DNA of 7,109 bases from Candidatus Pacearchaeota archaeon CG10_big_fil_rev_8_21_14_0_10_32_14 (lineage in GTDB: Archaea; Nanobdellota; Nanobdellia; Pacearchaeales; GW2011-AR1): the NCBI GenBank assembly GCA_002763085.1, contig PFCY01000059.1, positions 1 to 7,109 of the forward strand. The letters are read 5' to 3'. Below the pieces are notes generated by a model, which was given only the letters and a program-made list of their open reading frames with translations, was not told the origin of the DNA and did not search any database. Below are positions 1 through 6,877 of this stretch, piece after piece; the first letter of the stretch is position 1, and every line of letters starts with the position of its first letter. The translations under genes were made by a program, and so were the position numbers.

Positions 1-1
1 G

Positions 2-67
2 TTTAATGAGAAGAGATATAGTCATGGAATTAAGGATTATCCTGCTAATCTGTATGTTAAGATTTAA
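2..67 (+). CDS. 3' end of an unidentified plus-strand gene (partial)
   Basis: Frame 2 is open from the window edge for 21 codons and stops at TAA (65-67). The peptide ends in DYPANLYVKI, and its mix of charged, aromatic and small residues looks like a genuine protein C-terminus. The other two forward frames here are either broken by stops or give a low-complexity hydrophobic string. The gene would begin outside the window and converge on the DP2 gene. Its last codons overlap the left arm of the dyad at 54-81, so a transcript hairpin would straddle the stop codon. I do not recognise the family. A chance open frame of this length is possible. Confidence 0.4.
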   Translation, partial: FNEKRYSHGIKDYPANLYVKI

Positions 68-92
68 GGTTTACTTAACATTTGCTGTTAAG
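54..92. repeat. Dyad-containing repeat, left copy
   Basis: Positions 68-86 read ggtttacttaacatttgct, and the same 19 bases recur at 240-258. The match continues for four of the next five bases. In this copy ATGTTAAG (54-61) and CTTAACAT (74-81) form a perfect 8-bp inverted repeat with a 12-nt spacer, and CTTAAC (74-79) can alternatively pair with GTTAAG (87-92). It sits across the stop codon of the partial plus-strand gene. It could be a 3'-end hairpin, a protein-binding palindrome or a remnant of a mobile element; the sequence does not decide between these. Confidence 0.6.
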
Positions 93-174
93 TCTACTTA
101 CCAATTGCACATAAATGTCATTTGTGAGATTCCTATTTATTTTAAAAGTTATCGTCTTAATTTGTCCGTTTCGA

Positions 175-200
175 AGAAATCCAAGCAAAGCAGGATTTCT
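175..200. repeat. 8-bp perfect hairpin in the convergent intergenic region
   Basis: AGAAATCC (175-182) and GGATTTCT (193-200) are exact reverse complements around a 10-nt loop. No run of T follows on either side, so a simple intrinsic terminator is not indicated. It lies midway between the two copies of the dyad repeat. Short open frames run through it on both strands (115-222 on plus, 75-206 on minus), but neither has convincing initiation signals. Confidence 0.4.
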
Positions 201-230
201 GGGCATTAAATCTGCGAAGTAGCTAATGTA

Positions 231-264
231 ATGTTAAATGGTTTACTTAACATTTGCTCTTAAT
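231..264. repeat. Dyad-containing repeat, right copy
   Basis: This is the second copy of the element at 54-92, displaced by 172 bp and in the same orientation. Positions 240-258 are identical to 68-86. The dyad core is kept as ATGTTAA (231-237) and TTAACAT (247-253) with a 9-nt spacer, although the flanking bases differ. The second possible pairing of the left copy is lost because GTTAAG is replaced by CTTAAT. This copy lies just past the end of the DP2 gene, so each of the two convergent genes has one copy next to its stop codon. Confidence 0.6.
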
Positions 265-270
265 AAATTC

Positions 271-276
271 AAAAAA
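271..276 (-). terminator. Oligo-T terminator of the cdc6-DP1-DP2 operon
   Basis: Six A residues on the plus strand give UUUUUU in the transcript directly after the UAG stop of DP2, followed by a further A/U-rich stretch. Archaeal RNA polymerase terminates at such U-tracts without needing a hairpin. The dyad at 231-253 lies a little further downstream and could act as a back-up. Confidence 0.5.
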
Positions 277-3200
277 CTAAAACCATTTCTTAAGAGCTTC
301 CTGCTTTTCAAGTTCTTTTCCAAAAACACTATCAATATATCGTTTAGTCAATTCTAAACTTTGTTTTATGTATGGACTTAGATTATACTTCTCTGCTAAT
401 TCTAACGCCGGATCAAGATATTTTTTTATTCCCCCCTCGTGGATTGTAAAAATTATTTTTCCTCCACATGCAGGGCAAACTCCAGTTAGAGGTGGCCTCC
501 TTATCGACTCGTTGCAAGCAACACATCTAAATTGTTGCATAGAAAATTTTCTAAGATTACCTCTCATATCTCTAATAAAATGCCTTTCAATTATTAGTTT
601 AGCAGTATCACTGGTATCTACTGCCCTTATTTTTTCGACGAGTCGCATTTGATGATCGACCTTTTCCCGCATCGTTGCAAATTTTTTATAACTTGAACAC
701 AAAACCCCTTCATTAAAATCATCCGTATCGTGTGTAAATCCTATATCGACAAACGGATCCTTTCCATCCCTCAAACATTTTTTCACAGTGTAAATATTTA
801 CCTCAGAAGAATGGACTCTTTTTTCTGCGAGCTGATAAAGTTCGAGTGGATACTTCATCGTCATTTCTAGATCAAGTATTTGATCATCAACTTCTCCAGC
901 ATCTATTCTTCCATTTAAAACTAATGGCGCATCTTGAGTGCCTCCTCTGTGGTTCGGCAAAAAACTTAATGAAAAATTGAGCAATACATCAAGTAACAGC
1001 ATGATTGCCATTTCATCTCCATCACAATCTCTTCTTATTGCTGCATGCATGTAAGGCGAAGCCATTCCTCCCTGAGTATTTGAAAAACCAATAAATCGGC
1101 AGATTACCCCCGCACAATTATGAGGTGCCATACAAACCCCCAGCATGCCGATCAGATCTTCTTTAGTCTTTACATTATAAAATGGAGGCAGATGATAATA
1201 TCTTTCAAGAAGTGCATCAATAAATTTTGCAACATTTAAAAAAACAGTGTCCGCCCTCTCATCGGGACTATCTGGACAACAAGGTAGAATAATATCATGG
1301 GGCATCAATTCCAATATCTGATTATCATTTTCCAAAGGATGGTTATGAATATCGACAGTATATCCAAGAGAGACAAGTTTTTCTACGCTTGCTGAAATTT
1401 CTTTTGGTTTGAAATGAGTTAGGGGCAATTCGGTTACATCATACCTTATGGTCCCATCCTTATTTACTTGAAGATTAAAATGCGATCTTAAAATTCCTTT
1501 AGCTAAATTCTCTATCACATGATCTGCAGAAGAAGTCCCCCTTATCCCCTTTATTAAAATAGGAAGTTCATTCGGATTTAGCTTTAAATGATTTATCGCC
1601 GATTCCATATAATGATTGATATCTAATTCTTTATAGGAATATTTTACCCCTTCATTATGTTCACTACATAATCCAAAATATTTTTGTTTGCATTCGGGAC
1701 AATAAAACATTTGTTCGCTTTTTTGTTTGCATATTTCGCAAGTCGCATAAATCGTTTCTTTTTTGCATTGCGAACAATAAAACAATGGGAAACTGCTTTT
1801 AACTCCCCCAAATTCGCATGCGGCCTGAATACTTCTGAGTCTTCCTCCTTCACTTCCAACGGGAAAAAGCACATGAGGAGAGCCCACAAGCTTTCTTAAT
1901 TTAGCTTTCTCGGGTCGGCCCATCCGCGTTCCAATAAAATCTCCTGCCAAGTCTTTAATTTTATATTGTGATAAGACATTCACTAGTTCAATGATAGTCA
2001 TATCTTTATTGATGACGAGATTCTCGACCGCCCCCTTCATCATCAACTCCTCATTATCTAAAATTCCCCCCTCAATTCCCAAATTTGCTAATAATGCTTT
2101 ACTTCTCTCTTCATTTATCACTACATTTTCTATGGTGACTTTATGTTCAACTCCTAATAGTTCGAGAGCCCGTTTTCCAAGAACAAACTTTTCCTCCTCA
2201 GGTTTAGTGAAGGGTAAAATAATTTTATGCCCCCTTATTACTGATTTTTTCAACCAATCCATAAGCCCTATAAACTCTTCAACTGAAATTTGCGTCCAGT
2301 AAAAAATAAATTTTGGATGAAGAGGGAGTTCATACTTCTTTGACAACGCGCACGCTTCCTCGAAGGAGATATCCGACGGATTTATCTCTCTCGCTTTATC
2401 CTTACTCGCTTCTTCAAGTTCTAAGTGCCACCACTCTTCAACATAACCGGGATTAATTAGAACCGAATTTCTATTTGCAACATCTGAGTATGGAAAAAGG
2501 ATGTCCCCCAAATAGATTATCTCATCTATATCCGGATATAATTTTCTGGCTTCATCAAAATTACTTAACTTGACTACACTGCCATTATTCAGTTTTACTA
2601 TCGGGCCCTCAAGAGAATCGCAAGAAGAGATGGCGCATCCCTTTGTAGGTTTTTCTATTTTTAACTGAGTTCCTATCGCAATAAAATCATCCGTAACTGC
2701 CATTGTTGCAGGATGTAAACTCGCAGCACTGAATCCCGAACTTCTCGCTCTGCCGTACCTAAATCTAAATCCCCCACTTCTCGATGGATGGCCGAATATT
2801 GGACGGCCCGCGACCAAATCTTTTATATACGTCGGAGAAGAATCACTCCCACTTACTTTTTTTCTTTTATCATGAATTTTTATATACTCTTCTAAAAAAT
2901 CAAAACCAGAAGTTTTTATTCCATTTTTCTTTGCGCCATTAAGGAGTCTGAATCCTTTAGCGGCTTTTTGAGCAAGCCCCTCTGAAAAAATTAAGCACAT
3001 CCCCCCTCTAATAAAATTAGTATCTACTCTTTCAAGATTTTTATGATTCGAAACTTCCAATTTTTCTGTTGGCTCGCCAGCTATTTGAAATGGAAGATTT
3101 TTTGCGAGAAATAAAATTTCTTCTTCAGTAGGCATATATTGTAAATTTGTGATTCGCTCATGGTAATCTTGATTTTCAGAGACATATCGTTTTATTTCAT

Positions 3201-3753
3201 CTTCCGTCGGATCGTATTTTGCATACCCAAATAATTCTCTCAAATAATCAATAAGCATTAAAACTACGCAACTCGCCGTTGTTCCCGCACTTCTTATTGG
3301 TCCAGAAAAATAAGCCATAAAATATTCTTTGCCTTCTCGAGTCTTACCTAGTTTTATTTGAGTGAATCCTTCTATAGGACTAGATACAACTCCAAGTGTT
3401 GAATACGAAAACCCGACTCTTATCCCTGCATCAATTGCTTCAAGAACCGAATTAAACTTGCAAAATTTTTGCTTTGCAACTTCTTCTGCGATTTTAAATG
3501 AAACAGTTGTATCAAGTTTTCCATACTCTTCTTCAAGTTCTAATATTCTTTTATCAATTCCAGATCCATTCATCTGAGGATAAATTGTCGCAATGAGTCC
3601 CACCACTTTTTCTGCCAAACTTCTTGCTAAAGGAATTTCAACTTTATCTTTTGGATCCAACCCCAAAGCTCTTGCCTGATTTGCAATATCATAATTTAAG
3701 GTGATTCCCTTTTCTAATTCTATAAAATAATTTTGAGTTTTTTCAGATTGCAT
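277..3753 (-). CDS. polC: DNA polymerase D large subunit DP2
   Basis: This is the catalytic subunit of the archaeal replicative polymerase PolD, which extends DNA with DP1. The 1158 residues carry the family's conserved blocks: SGPIRSAG near 150, GRPIFGHPSR near 315, and APH (H878) leading into the RRDCDGDE active site, where D911 and D913 match the two essential aspartates of Pyrococcus DP2. Eight Cys/His between C660 and H698 can bind two zincs, and C1077, C1080, C1093 and C1096 form a C-terminal zinc site. The last residues, QEALKKWF (1151-1158), fit a PCNA-interacting (PIP) box. No intein interrupts the active site. The protein is about 100 residues shorter than Thermococcales DP2, mainly at the C-terminus. 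It follows DP1 by 28 bp. No Shine-Dalgarno precedes the ATG, which is the first start after the DP1 stop. Confidence 0.98.
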   Translation of the reverse strand: MQSEKTQNYFIELEKGITLNYDIANQARALGLDPKDKVEIPLARSLAEKVVGLIATIYPQMNGSGIDKRILELEEEYGKLDTTVSFKIAEEVAKQKFCKFNSVLEAIDAGIRVGFSYSTLGVVSSPIEGFTQIKLGKTREGKEYFMAYFSGPIRSAGTTASCVVLMLIDYLRELFGYAKYDPTEDEIKRYVSENQDYHERITNLQYMPTEEEILFLAKNLPFQIAGEPTEKLEVSNHKNLERVDTNFIRGGMCLIFSEGLAQKAAKGFRLLNGAKKNGIKTSGFDFLEEYIKIHDKRKKVSGSDSSPTYIKDLVAGRPIFGHPSRSGGFRFRYGRARSSGFSAASLHPATMAVTDDFIAIGTQLKIEKPTKGCAISSCDSLEGPIVKLNNGSVVKLSNFDEARKLYPDIDEIIYLGDILFPYSDVANRNSVLINPGYVEEWWHLELEEASKDKAREINPSDISFEEACALSKKYELPLHPKFIFYWTQISVEEFIGLMDWLKKSVIRGHKIILPFTKPEEEKFVLGKRALELLGVEHKVTIENVVINEERSKALLANLGIEGGILDNEELMMKGAVENLVINKDMTIIELVNVLSQYKIKDLAGDFIGTRMGRPEKAKLRKLVGSPHVLFPVGSEGGRLRSIQAACEFGGVKSSFPLFYCSQCKKETIYATCEICKQKSEQMFYCPECKQKYFGLCSEHNEGVKYSYKELDINHYMESAINHLKLNPNELPILIKGIRGTSSADHVIENLAKGILRSHFNLQVNKDGTIRYDVTELPLTHFKPKEISASVEKLVSLGYTVDIHNHPLENDNQILELMPHDIILPCCPDSPDERADTVFLNVAKFIDALLERYYHLPPFYNVKTKEDLIGMLGVCMAPHNCAGVICRFIGFSNTQGGMASPYMHAAIRRDCDGDEMAIMLLLDVLLNFSLSFLPNHRGGTQDAPLVLNGRIDAGEVDDQILDLEMTMKYPLELYQLAEKRVHSSEVNIYTVKKCLRDGKDPFVDIGFTHDTDDFNEGVLCSSYKKFATMREKVDHQMRLVEKIRAVDTSDTAKLIIERHFIRDMRGNLRKFSMQQFRCVACNESIRRPPLTGVCPACGGKIIFTIHEGGIKKYLDPALELAEKYNLSPYIKQSLELTKRYIDSVFGKELEKQEALKKWF

Positions 3754-3781
3754 TTTAATTCAATTTAACTTTAGAATTTAT

Positions 3782-5413
3782 TTACTCAAAGTCTAATATC
3801 TTAACCTCCCTAGTTTTCATATTGAACATTGGAACTTTACAAAAATCAGGTTTATTTCCAGTTTTCTCTTGAAATGCCGTCAGTGACTCCCAACACGAAC
3901 TTGAGATAACTAAAACATTATTATAATAAGTCACTCCACTTTTATGGGTGTGGCCCGATAAAAATATGTCTGGAACTTTTCTTATAAACAATGAATCCTC
4001 CACACTTGGAAAATACAGTGTCGAGCTATGCGTCGGTGCTAGATGCCGATTCTTGAGAAGATAACTCATAATCTTTTCAGGAGTATGAACCGCCTTTTCT
4101 TGCATAAGACGGGGGATAGTATTTGCATAATGATGATAACTATACCCATGATAAGTCAGAACATCAAAACCGCTAAAAGCTAATTCTTTGCTTCTTTTCT
4201 CTCCAATGTTTACTAAAGCAGGATTTCCAGTCAATACCACATTTTTTAATTCATAAAGAGGCCAAGCAAATTTCTCGTCGAGAAGAGGTTGGGGCTCCAT
4301 TATTCTTAAGGCATCATGATTTCCTGGAGAGACGATTATGGTGATATCTTCCCTTATTTTTTTTAGAAGCTCTGCGGCCTTCACATATTGCTCCTCCACA
4401 TCTGCGATAAGCAATTCATGTTCTTGTCCAGGATAAATTCCGACTCCGGCAACGATATCTCCGACAAGAAATAGATATTTTATTTTATCGACTTCTTCAC
4501 TTTTTGCTCCGGGAAGCCTTCCATTTAGATAATGAATAAACTTCATAAAATTATTTTCTAAAAATTTATCTATCCCGACATGGATATCTCCAGTAAAAAG
4601 GGCATATTCTTCAACAGGGGATTTTTTCCTTTCAGCGAGATTTGAATCCGGAAAATAAATTTCATTCACAAATAATATCTCTTTACTCCCCGTCCCTTTG
4701 ACTGCAATCACCGAGTCAAGTGCAATATCTTCTGCTTTCTTAAATAAATCCGGCTTATTTGCATTTACTATCACAGTTATTTTTCCAGTCAAGTCTTCAA
4801 GTTCTATCAATAAATTTTTATTTTTAGTTATTTTCTTTCCATTCACAAGTCCGACAATAGAAATATTTTTATTATTTCCAGATATTTTATTTATTGAAGA
4901 TAAATTTTCTAACTCTCCCCGCTCTTTAAACAGATTGCTCATCTCACTATATCTATTTCTATAATGTTTAACAAAATCCGCTACTTCTATCTTTTTGCTT
5001 GATGTAGGGTCCATTGAAAGTATCTTCACTCCAGACAGATTTAACTCCCCGACATCCCGCACATTTAACGGGGGTTTGATCTCTCTGACCCGCCCCTTCA
5101 CGATATTTCTAACTTCTTCCTCATTTATCTCTCTAGAAATTTCTATATTGATTCCAAGTTTGATTTTGAGTTTTTCGACCTGAGTTTTATTTTCTCCAGG
5201 TAAATTAAATAAGATTTGATTTAGCTTTTCTTTATTTTGATCGAATACGCTTCTGGTTATGACCCTTTTTTGAGCAAACGCTCCAATTTTTTCGATAATT
5301 AACTTTCCAGTTTCAGTATCTATCCCATTGGATTCATTGAGTAAATCTAAAACTTCTTTATCAAGTAAAAATCCCTTCTCTATGCAAAATTTTAATATTT
5401 CTTTAGCGGCCAT
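3782..5413 (-). CDS. polB: DNA polymerase D small subunit DP1 (proofreading exonuclease)
   Basis: DP1 partners DP2 in PolD and supplies the Mre11-like 3'-5' proofreading nuclease. The 543 residues contain a helical N-terminal region (about 1-85), a charged linker, an OB fold (about 182-255) and a calcineurin-like phosphoesterase domain (about 268-543). All metal-binding motifs are present: GDIH (D276, H278), GD (D319), GNHD (N365, H366, D367), YHG (H422) and GHTH (H488, H490), so the nuclease should be active, unlike the inactivated eukaryotic B-subunit relatives. It is some 70 residues shorter than Pyrococcus DP1. The gene starts 8 bp after the cdc6 stop. The gap is all A/T with no Shine-Dalgarno, so translation probably depends on coupling to cdc6. 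The start at 5413 fits the tight spacing. Confidence 0.97.
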   Translation of the reverse strand: MAAKEILKFCIEKGFLLDKEVLDLLNESNGIDTETGKLIIEKIGAFAQKRVITRSVFDQNKEKLNQILFNLPGENKTQVEKLKIKLGINIEISREINEEEVRNIVKGRVREIKPPLNVRDVGELNLSGVKILSMDPTSSKKIEVADFVKHYRNRYSEMSNLFKERGELENLSSINKISGNNKNISIVGLVNGKKITKNKNLLIELEDLTGKITVIVNANKPDLFKKAEDIALDSVIAVKGTGSKEILFVNEIYFPDSNLAERKKSPVEEYALFTGDIHVGIDKFLENNFMKFIHYLNGRLPGAKSEEVDKIKYLFLVGDIVAGVGIYPGQEHELLIADVEEQYVKAAELLKKIREDITIIVSPGNHDALRIMEPQPLLDEKFAWPLYELKNVVLTGNPALVNIGEKRSKELAFSGFDVLTYHGYSYHHYANTIPRLMQEKAVHTPEKIMSYLLKNRHLAPTHSSTLYFPSVEDSLFIRKVPDIFLSGHTHKSGVTYYNNVLVISSSCWESLTAFQEKTGNKPDFCKVPMFNMKTREVKILDFE

Positions 5414-5421
5414 AAATATAA

Positions 5422-6660
5422 TTAGTCATAATTAAACGAACTTCTGATATTCTCTTTTGCTTTTCCCAATATTTTATTTGGTATTATAAGTTTTATCTCC
5501 CTCATTCTCCCATGCCTGCCTTTAGAAATTACCCTCACATTGATTATTCCGAGCATATCCATCTCTTGAATAATGTCCCCGACTCTTCTTTGAGTTAAAA
5601 TATCCACGTTATGTCTCTCACAGAACTGAGCATAATGGTTGTAAACGTCGCCCGTAAAAAAACTCGTCCTGTTCGTTCCATCAAGTTTTTTTTGTTTCTC
5701 TCCTCCCTCATTAAGTTCAATTATTGAATTAAGAACAATTTTGAATTGTCTTGGTCCTGCAGTTATAACATCTAAAATTTTATCTCTTTCAATTTTATCG
5801 TTTGCCTCGTCGATATGGGACTCGCTGATTTTTGTGCGGCCATCTCTTTCTGCAAGTTCTCCCGCAACCCTCATCAAGTCAAGTGCCCTTCTCGCATCTC
5901 CATCAACCTTTGCGGCAAATGCCGCACACTTTGCAATGATCATATTATCTATCACATTGTCCTTAAATGCTTCCTTAGCCCTCTCCTCGAGGATATCTTT
6001 TAATTGAATGGCATTATAAGGCGGAAAAACAATCTCTTCTTCAGATAGAGAACTTTTTACTCTTGGGTTCACATCATTGAGAAACCGGGTATCATTACTT
6101 ATTCCCACGACGCTTATTTTTGTCCTTGTTAATTCTGCATTAAGCCTTGTTAAATTATATAAAAAATCATCCGAGATTTTTTTGACTAACTCATCAATTT
6201 CATCTAGAATAAGGATTATCAATTGTTCCTCTGAATCAACAATCTCCACAAATTTTTTATAAACTGTATCTGTAGGCAAGCCGGTTTCAGGAACTTTCTC
6301 ATTAAAATGACTTATGAGTTTAGCCAAAATTCTATATTCCGTTTCTGCAACCTTTCCTATTTTACAATTAACATAAATGATATTAAGTTTTCTCTCCGTA
6401 TTTTTTTTAGCCCTTCGGAGTAATTCATCCTTTACATAGTGAATACTCAATGTCTTGCCCGTCCCAGTCATACCATACAAAAACAGATTGCTCGGTCGCT
6501 CACCCCTTAAAACCGGTGCGAGAATTGATGCAATCTGATTTATTTGTTCCTCCCTATGAAGGATTATATTGGGAGAATACCTATTTTGTAATATATCTTT
6601 ATTCTTAAATATTGGATTTTTATCAAAAGAATCGAAAATCGCGTTAATTTGTTCCTTCAT
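5422..6660 (-). CDS. cdc6: Origin recognition and helicase-loading ATPase Orc1/Cdc6
   Basis: This initiator binds origin repeats and recruits the MCM helicase. Its 412 residues are a normal length for the family. The AAA+ module shows Walker A GMTGTGKT (63-70, K69), Walker B LILDEID (D153, E154), sensor 1 ISND (N189), the NPRVKSSL box (R200) and sensor 2 DGDARRALD (R257). A winged-helix DNA-binding domain follows (about 290-405); its wing carries SKGRHGR (379-385), the part that in crystal structures of archaeal Orc1 enters the minor groove. All ATPase motifs are intact. The ATG at 6660 is fixed by a GGAGGT Shine-Dalgarno 8 nt upstream. It is the first gene of the operon and is read away from the repeat-rich region to its right, as in Pyrococcus where oriC lies directly upstream of this gene. 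Confidence 0.98.
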   Translation of the reverse strand: MKEQINAIFDSFDKNPIFKNKDILQNRYSPNIILHREEQINQIASILAPVLRGERPSNLFLYGMTGTGKTLSIHYVKDELLRRAKKNTERKLNIIYVNCKIGKVAETEYRILAKLISHFNEKVPETGLPTDTVYKKFVEIVDSEEQLIILILDEIDELVKKISDDFLYNLTRLNAELTRTKISVVGISNDTRFLNDVNPRVKSSLSEEEIVFPPYNAIQLKDILEERAKEAFKDNVIDNMIIAKCAAFAAKVDGDARRALDLMRVAGELAERDGRTKISESHIDEANDKIERDKILDVITAGPRQFKIVLNSIIELNEGGEKQKKLDGTNRTSFFTGDVYNHYAQFCERHNVDILTQRRVGDIIQEMDMLGIINVRVISKGRHGRMREIKLIIPNKILGKAKENIRSSFNYD

Positions 6661-6668
6661 ATTTTTCT

Positions 6669-6674
6669 ACCTCC
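6669..6674 (-). promoter_or_regulatory. Shine-Dalgarno sequence of cdc6
   Basis: The minus strand reads GGAGGT, 8 nt before the cdc6 ATG, a near-ideal match to the 16S rRNA 3' end. It is the only strong ribosome binding site of the operon. It is also the end of a partial copy (6669-6678) of the 21-bp repeat found at 6680-6700 and 6777-6797. Its first two G residues fall in the stem of the hairpin at 6673-6696. Confidence 0.8.
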
Positions 6675-6696
6675 ATTTGACCTCAATTTCAAATGG
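6673..6696 (-). promoter_or_regulatory. 5' UTR hairpin touching the cdc6 ribosome binding site
   Basis: CCATTTGA (6673-6680) and TCAAATGG (6689-6696) are a perfect 8-bp inverted repeat around an 8-nt loop. In the cdc6 mRNA the downstream arm supplies the first two bases of the GGAGGU ribosome binding site, so folding could reduce initiation. As DNA, the same dyad could be a binding site for Orc1/Cdc6 or another regulator. The inverted repeat is seen directly; the regulatory role is inferred. Confidence 0.4.
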
Positions 6697-6700
6697 AAAT
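6680..6700 (+). repeat. 21-bp ATGGAAA direct repeat, cdc6-proximal copy
   Basis: This 21-mer matches 6777-6797 at 17 of 21 positions. The shared blocks are ACCTC at the start, ATTTC in the middle and ATGGAAA near the end. A further ten bases of the repeat, acctccattt, occur just to the left at 6669-6678. The TGGAAA core, preceded by a partly complementary TTTC, resembles the dyad half of archaeal origin recognition boxes, but no G-tract follows. A binding site for the adjacent Orc1/Cdc6 is the most likely role, either for origin function or for autoregulation. Confidence 0.6.
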
Positions 6701-6741
6701 CATAAGTTTTGTTAGTTTGTAGTCGGAAAAAATTGAACTGA

Positions 6742-6759
6742 GTTTAAAAACAATTATAA
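6742..6759 (-). promoter_or_regulatory. Candidate TATA region of the cdc6 operon
   Basis: On the minus strand this stretch reads TTATAATTGTTTTTAAAC, containing two A/T-rich octamers that could serve as a TATA box. Initiation about 25 nt downstream would give a leader of roughly 55-65 nt that contains the hairpin and the Shine-Dalgarno sequence of cdc6. The whole neighbourhood is A/T-rich and I cannot single out a BRE, so the exact site is uncertain. Confidence 0.3.
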
Positions 6760-6776
6760 CTACTCAAAAGTAAGTT

Positions 6777-6797
6777 ACCTCCATTTCGCATGGAAAC
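6777..6797 (+). repeat. 21-bp ATGGAAA direct repeat, distal copy
   Basis: This is the second full copy of the repeat at 6680-6700, in the same orientation and 97 bp away. It ends in ATGGAAAC, which is closer to the TGGAAAC core of archaeal origin recognition boxes than the proximal copy. It is followed by an A/T-rich stretch (6798-6836) instead of the G-tract of a full box. Confidence 0.6.
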
Positions 6798-6836
6798 AAT
6801 CTTTTTTCATAACATCTCAATTAAAATGATGACTAA

Positions 6837-6860
6837 GCCCCACCCCCTGATTTCCACTCC
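6837..6860 (-). repeat. Origin-recognition-box-like motif with G-tract
   Basis: The minus strand reads AGTGGAAATCAGGGGGTG within this interval, followed by a further GGGG. From memory, euryarchaeal and Sulfolobus origin recognition boxes consist of an AGTGGAAAC-type core and then a G-tract of four or five bases a few positions later. Here the core and tract are both present, with spacing about one base shorter. It points left, towards the ATGGAAA repeats, which point right. Opposed boxes of this kind flank the unwinding site in characterised archaeal origins. Confidence 0.5.
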
Positions 6861-6877
6861 CCGATTTATAGGGGGGC

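Noticed and set aside
6..209. A 67-codon plus-strand open frame at the left end
   Set aside because: It overlaps the more protein-like frame ending at 67, runs through the dyad repeat and the hairpin, has no Shine-Dalgarno, and gives a composition typical of A/T-rich noise.
54..264. tRNA or other structured RNA gene in the left intergenic region
   Set aside because: No cloverleaf, T-arm consensus or C/D-box or H/ACA pattern could be found; only simple hairpins are present.
368..652. Plus-strand open frames inside DP2, DP1 and cdc6, for example 368-652, 1991-2302, 4698-4964 and 5741-6007
   Set aside because: All lie antisense to strongly conserved coding sequence, have Ser/Ile/Phe-rich shadow composition and no initiation signals.
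1000..1130. Intein in the DP2 active-site region
   Set aside because: Some archaeal DP2 genes carry inteins near the active site, but here the conserved blocks from APH (H878) through the DCDGDE motif to LLNFS run on without interruption.
1644..1889. A minus-strand frame overlapping the DP2 zinc module
   Set aside because: It is an alternative frame of DP2 created by the repetitive Cys/Lys codons; the DP2 frame carries the conserved zinc ligands.
6745..6776. A seven-codon leader peptide starting at TTG downstream of the GGAGGT in the distal 21-bp repeat
   Set aside because: It needs a rare start codon, overlaps the likely promoter of cdc6 and has no feature of a known attenuator.
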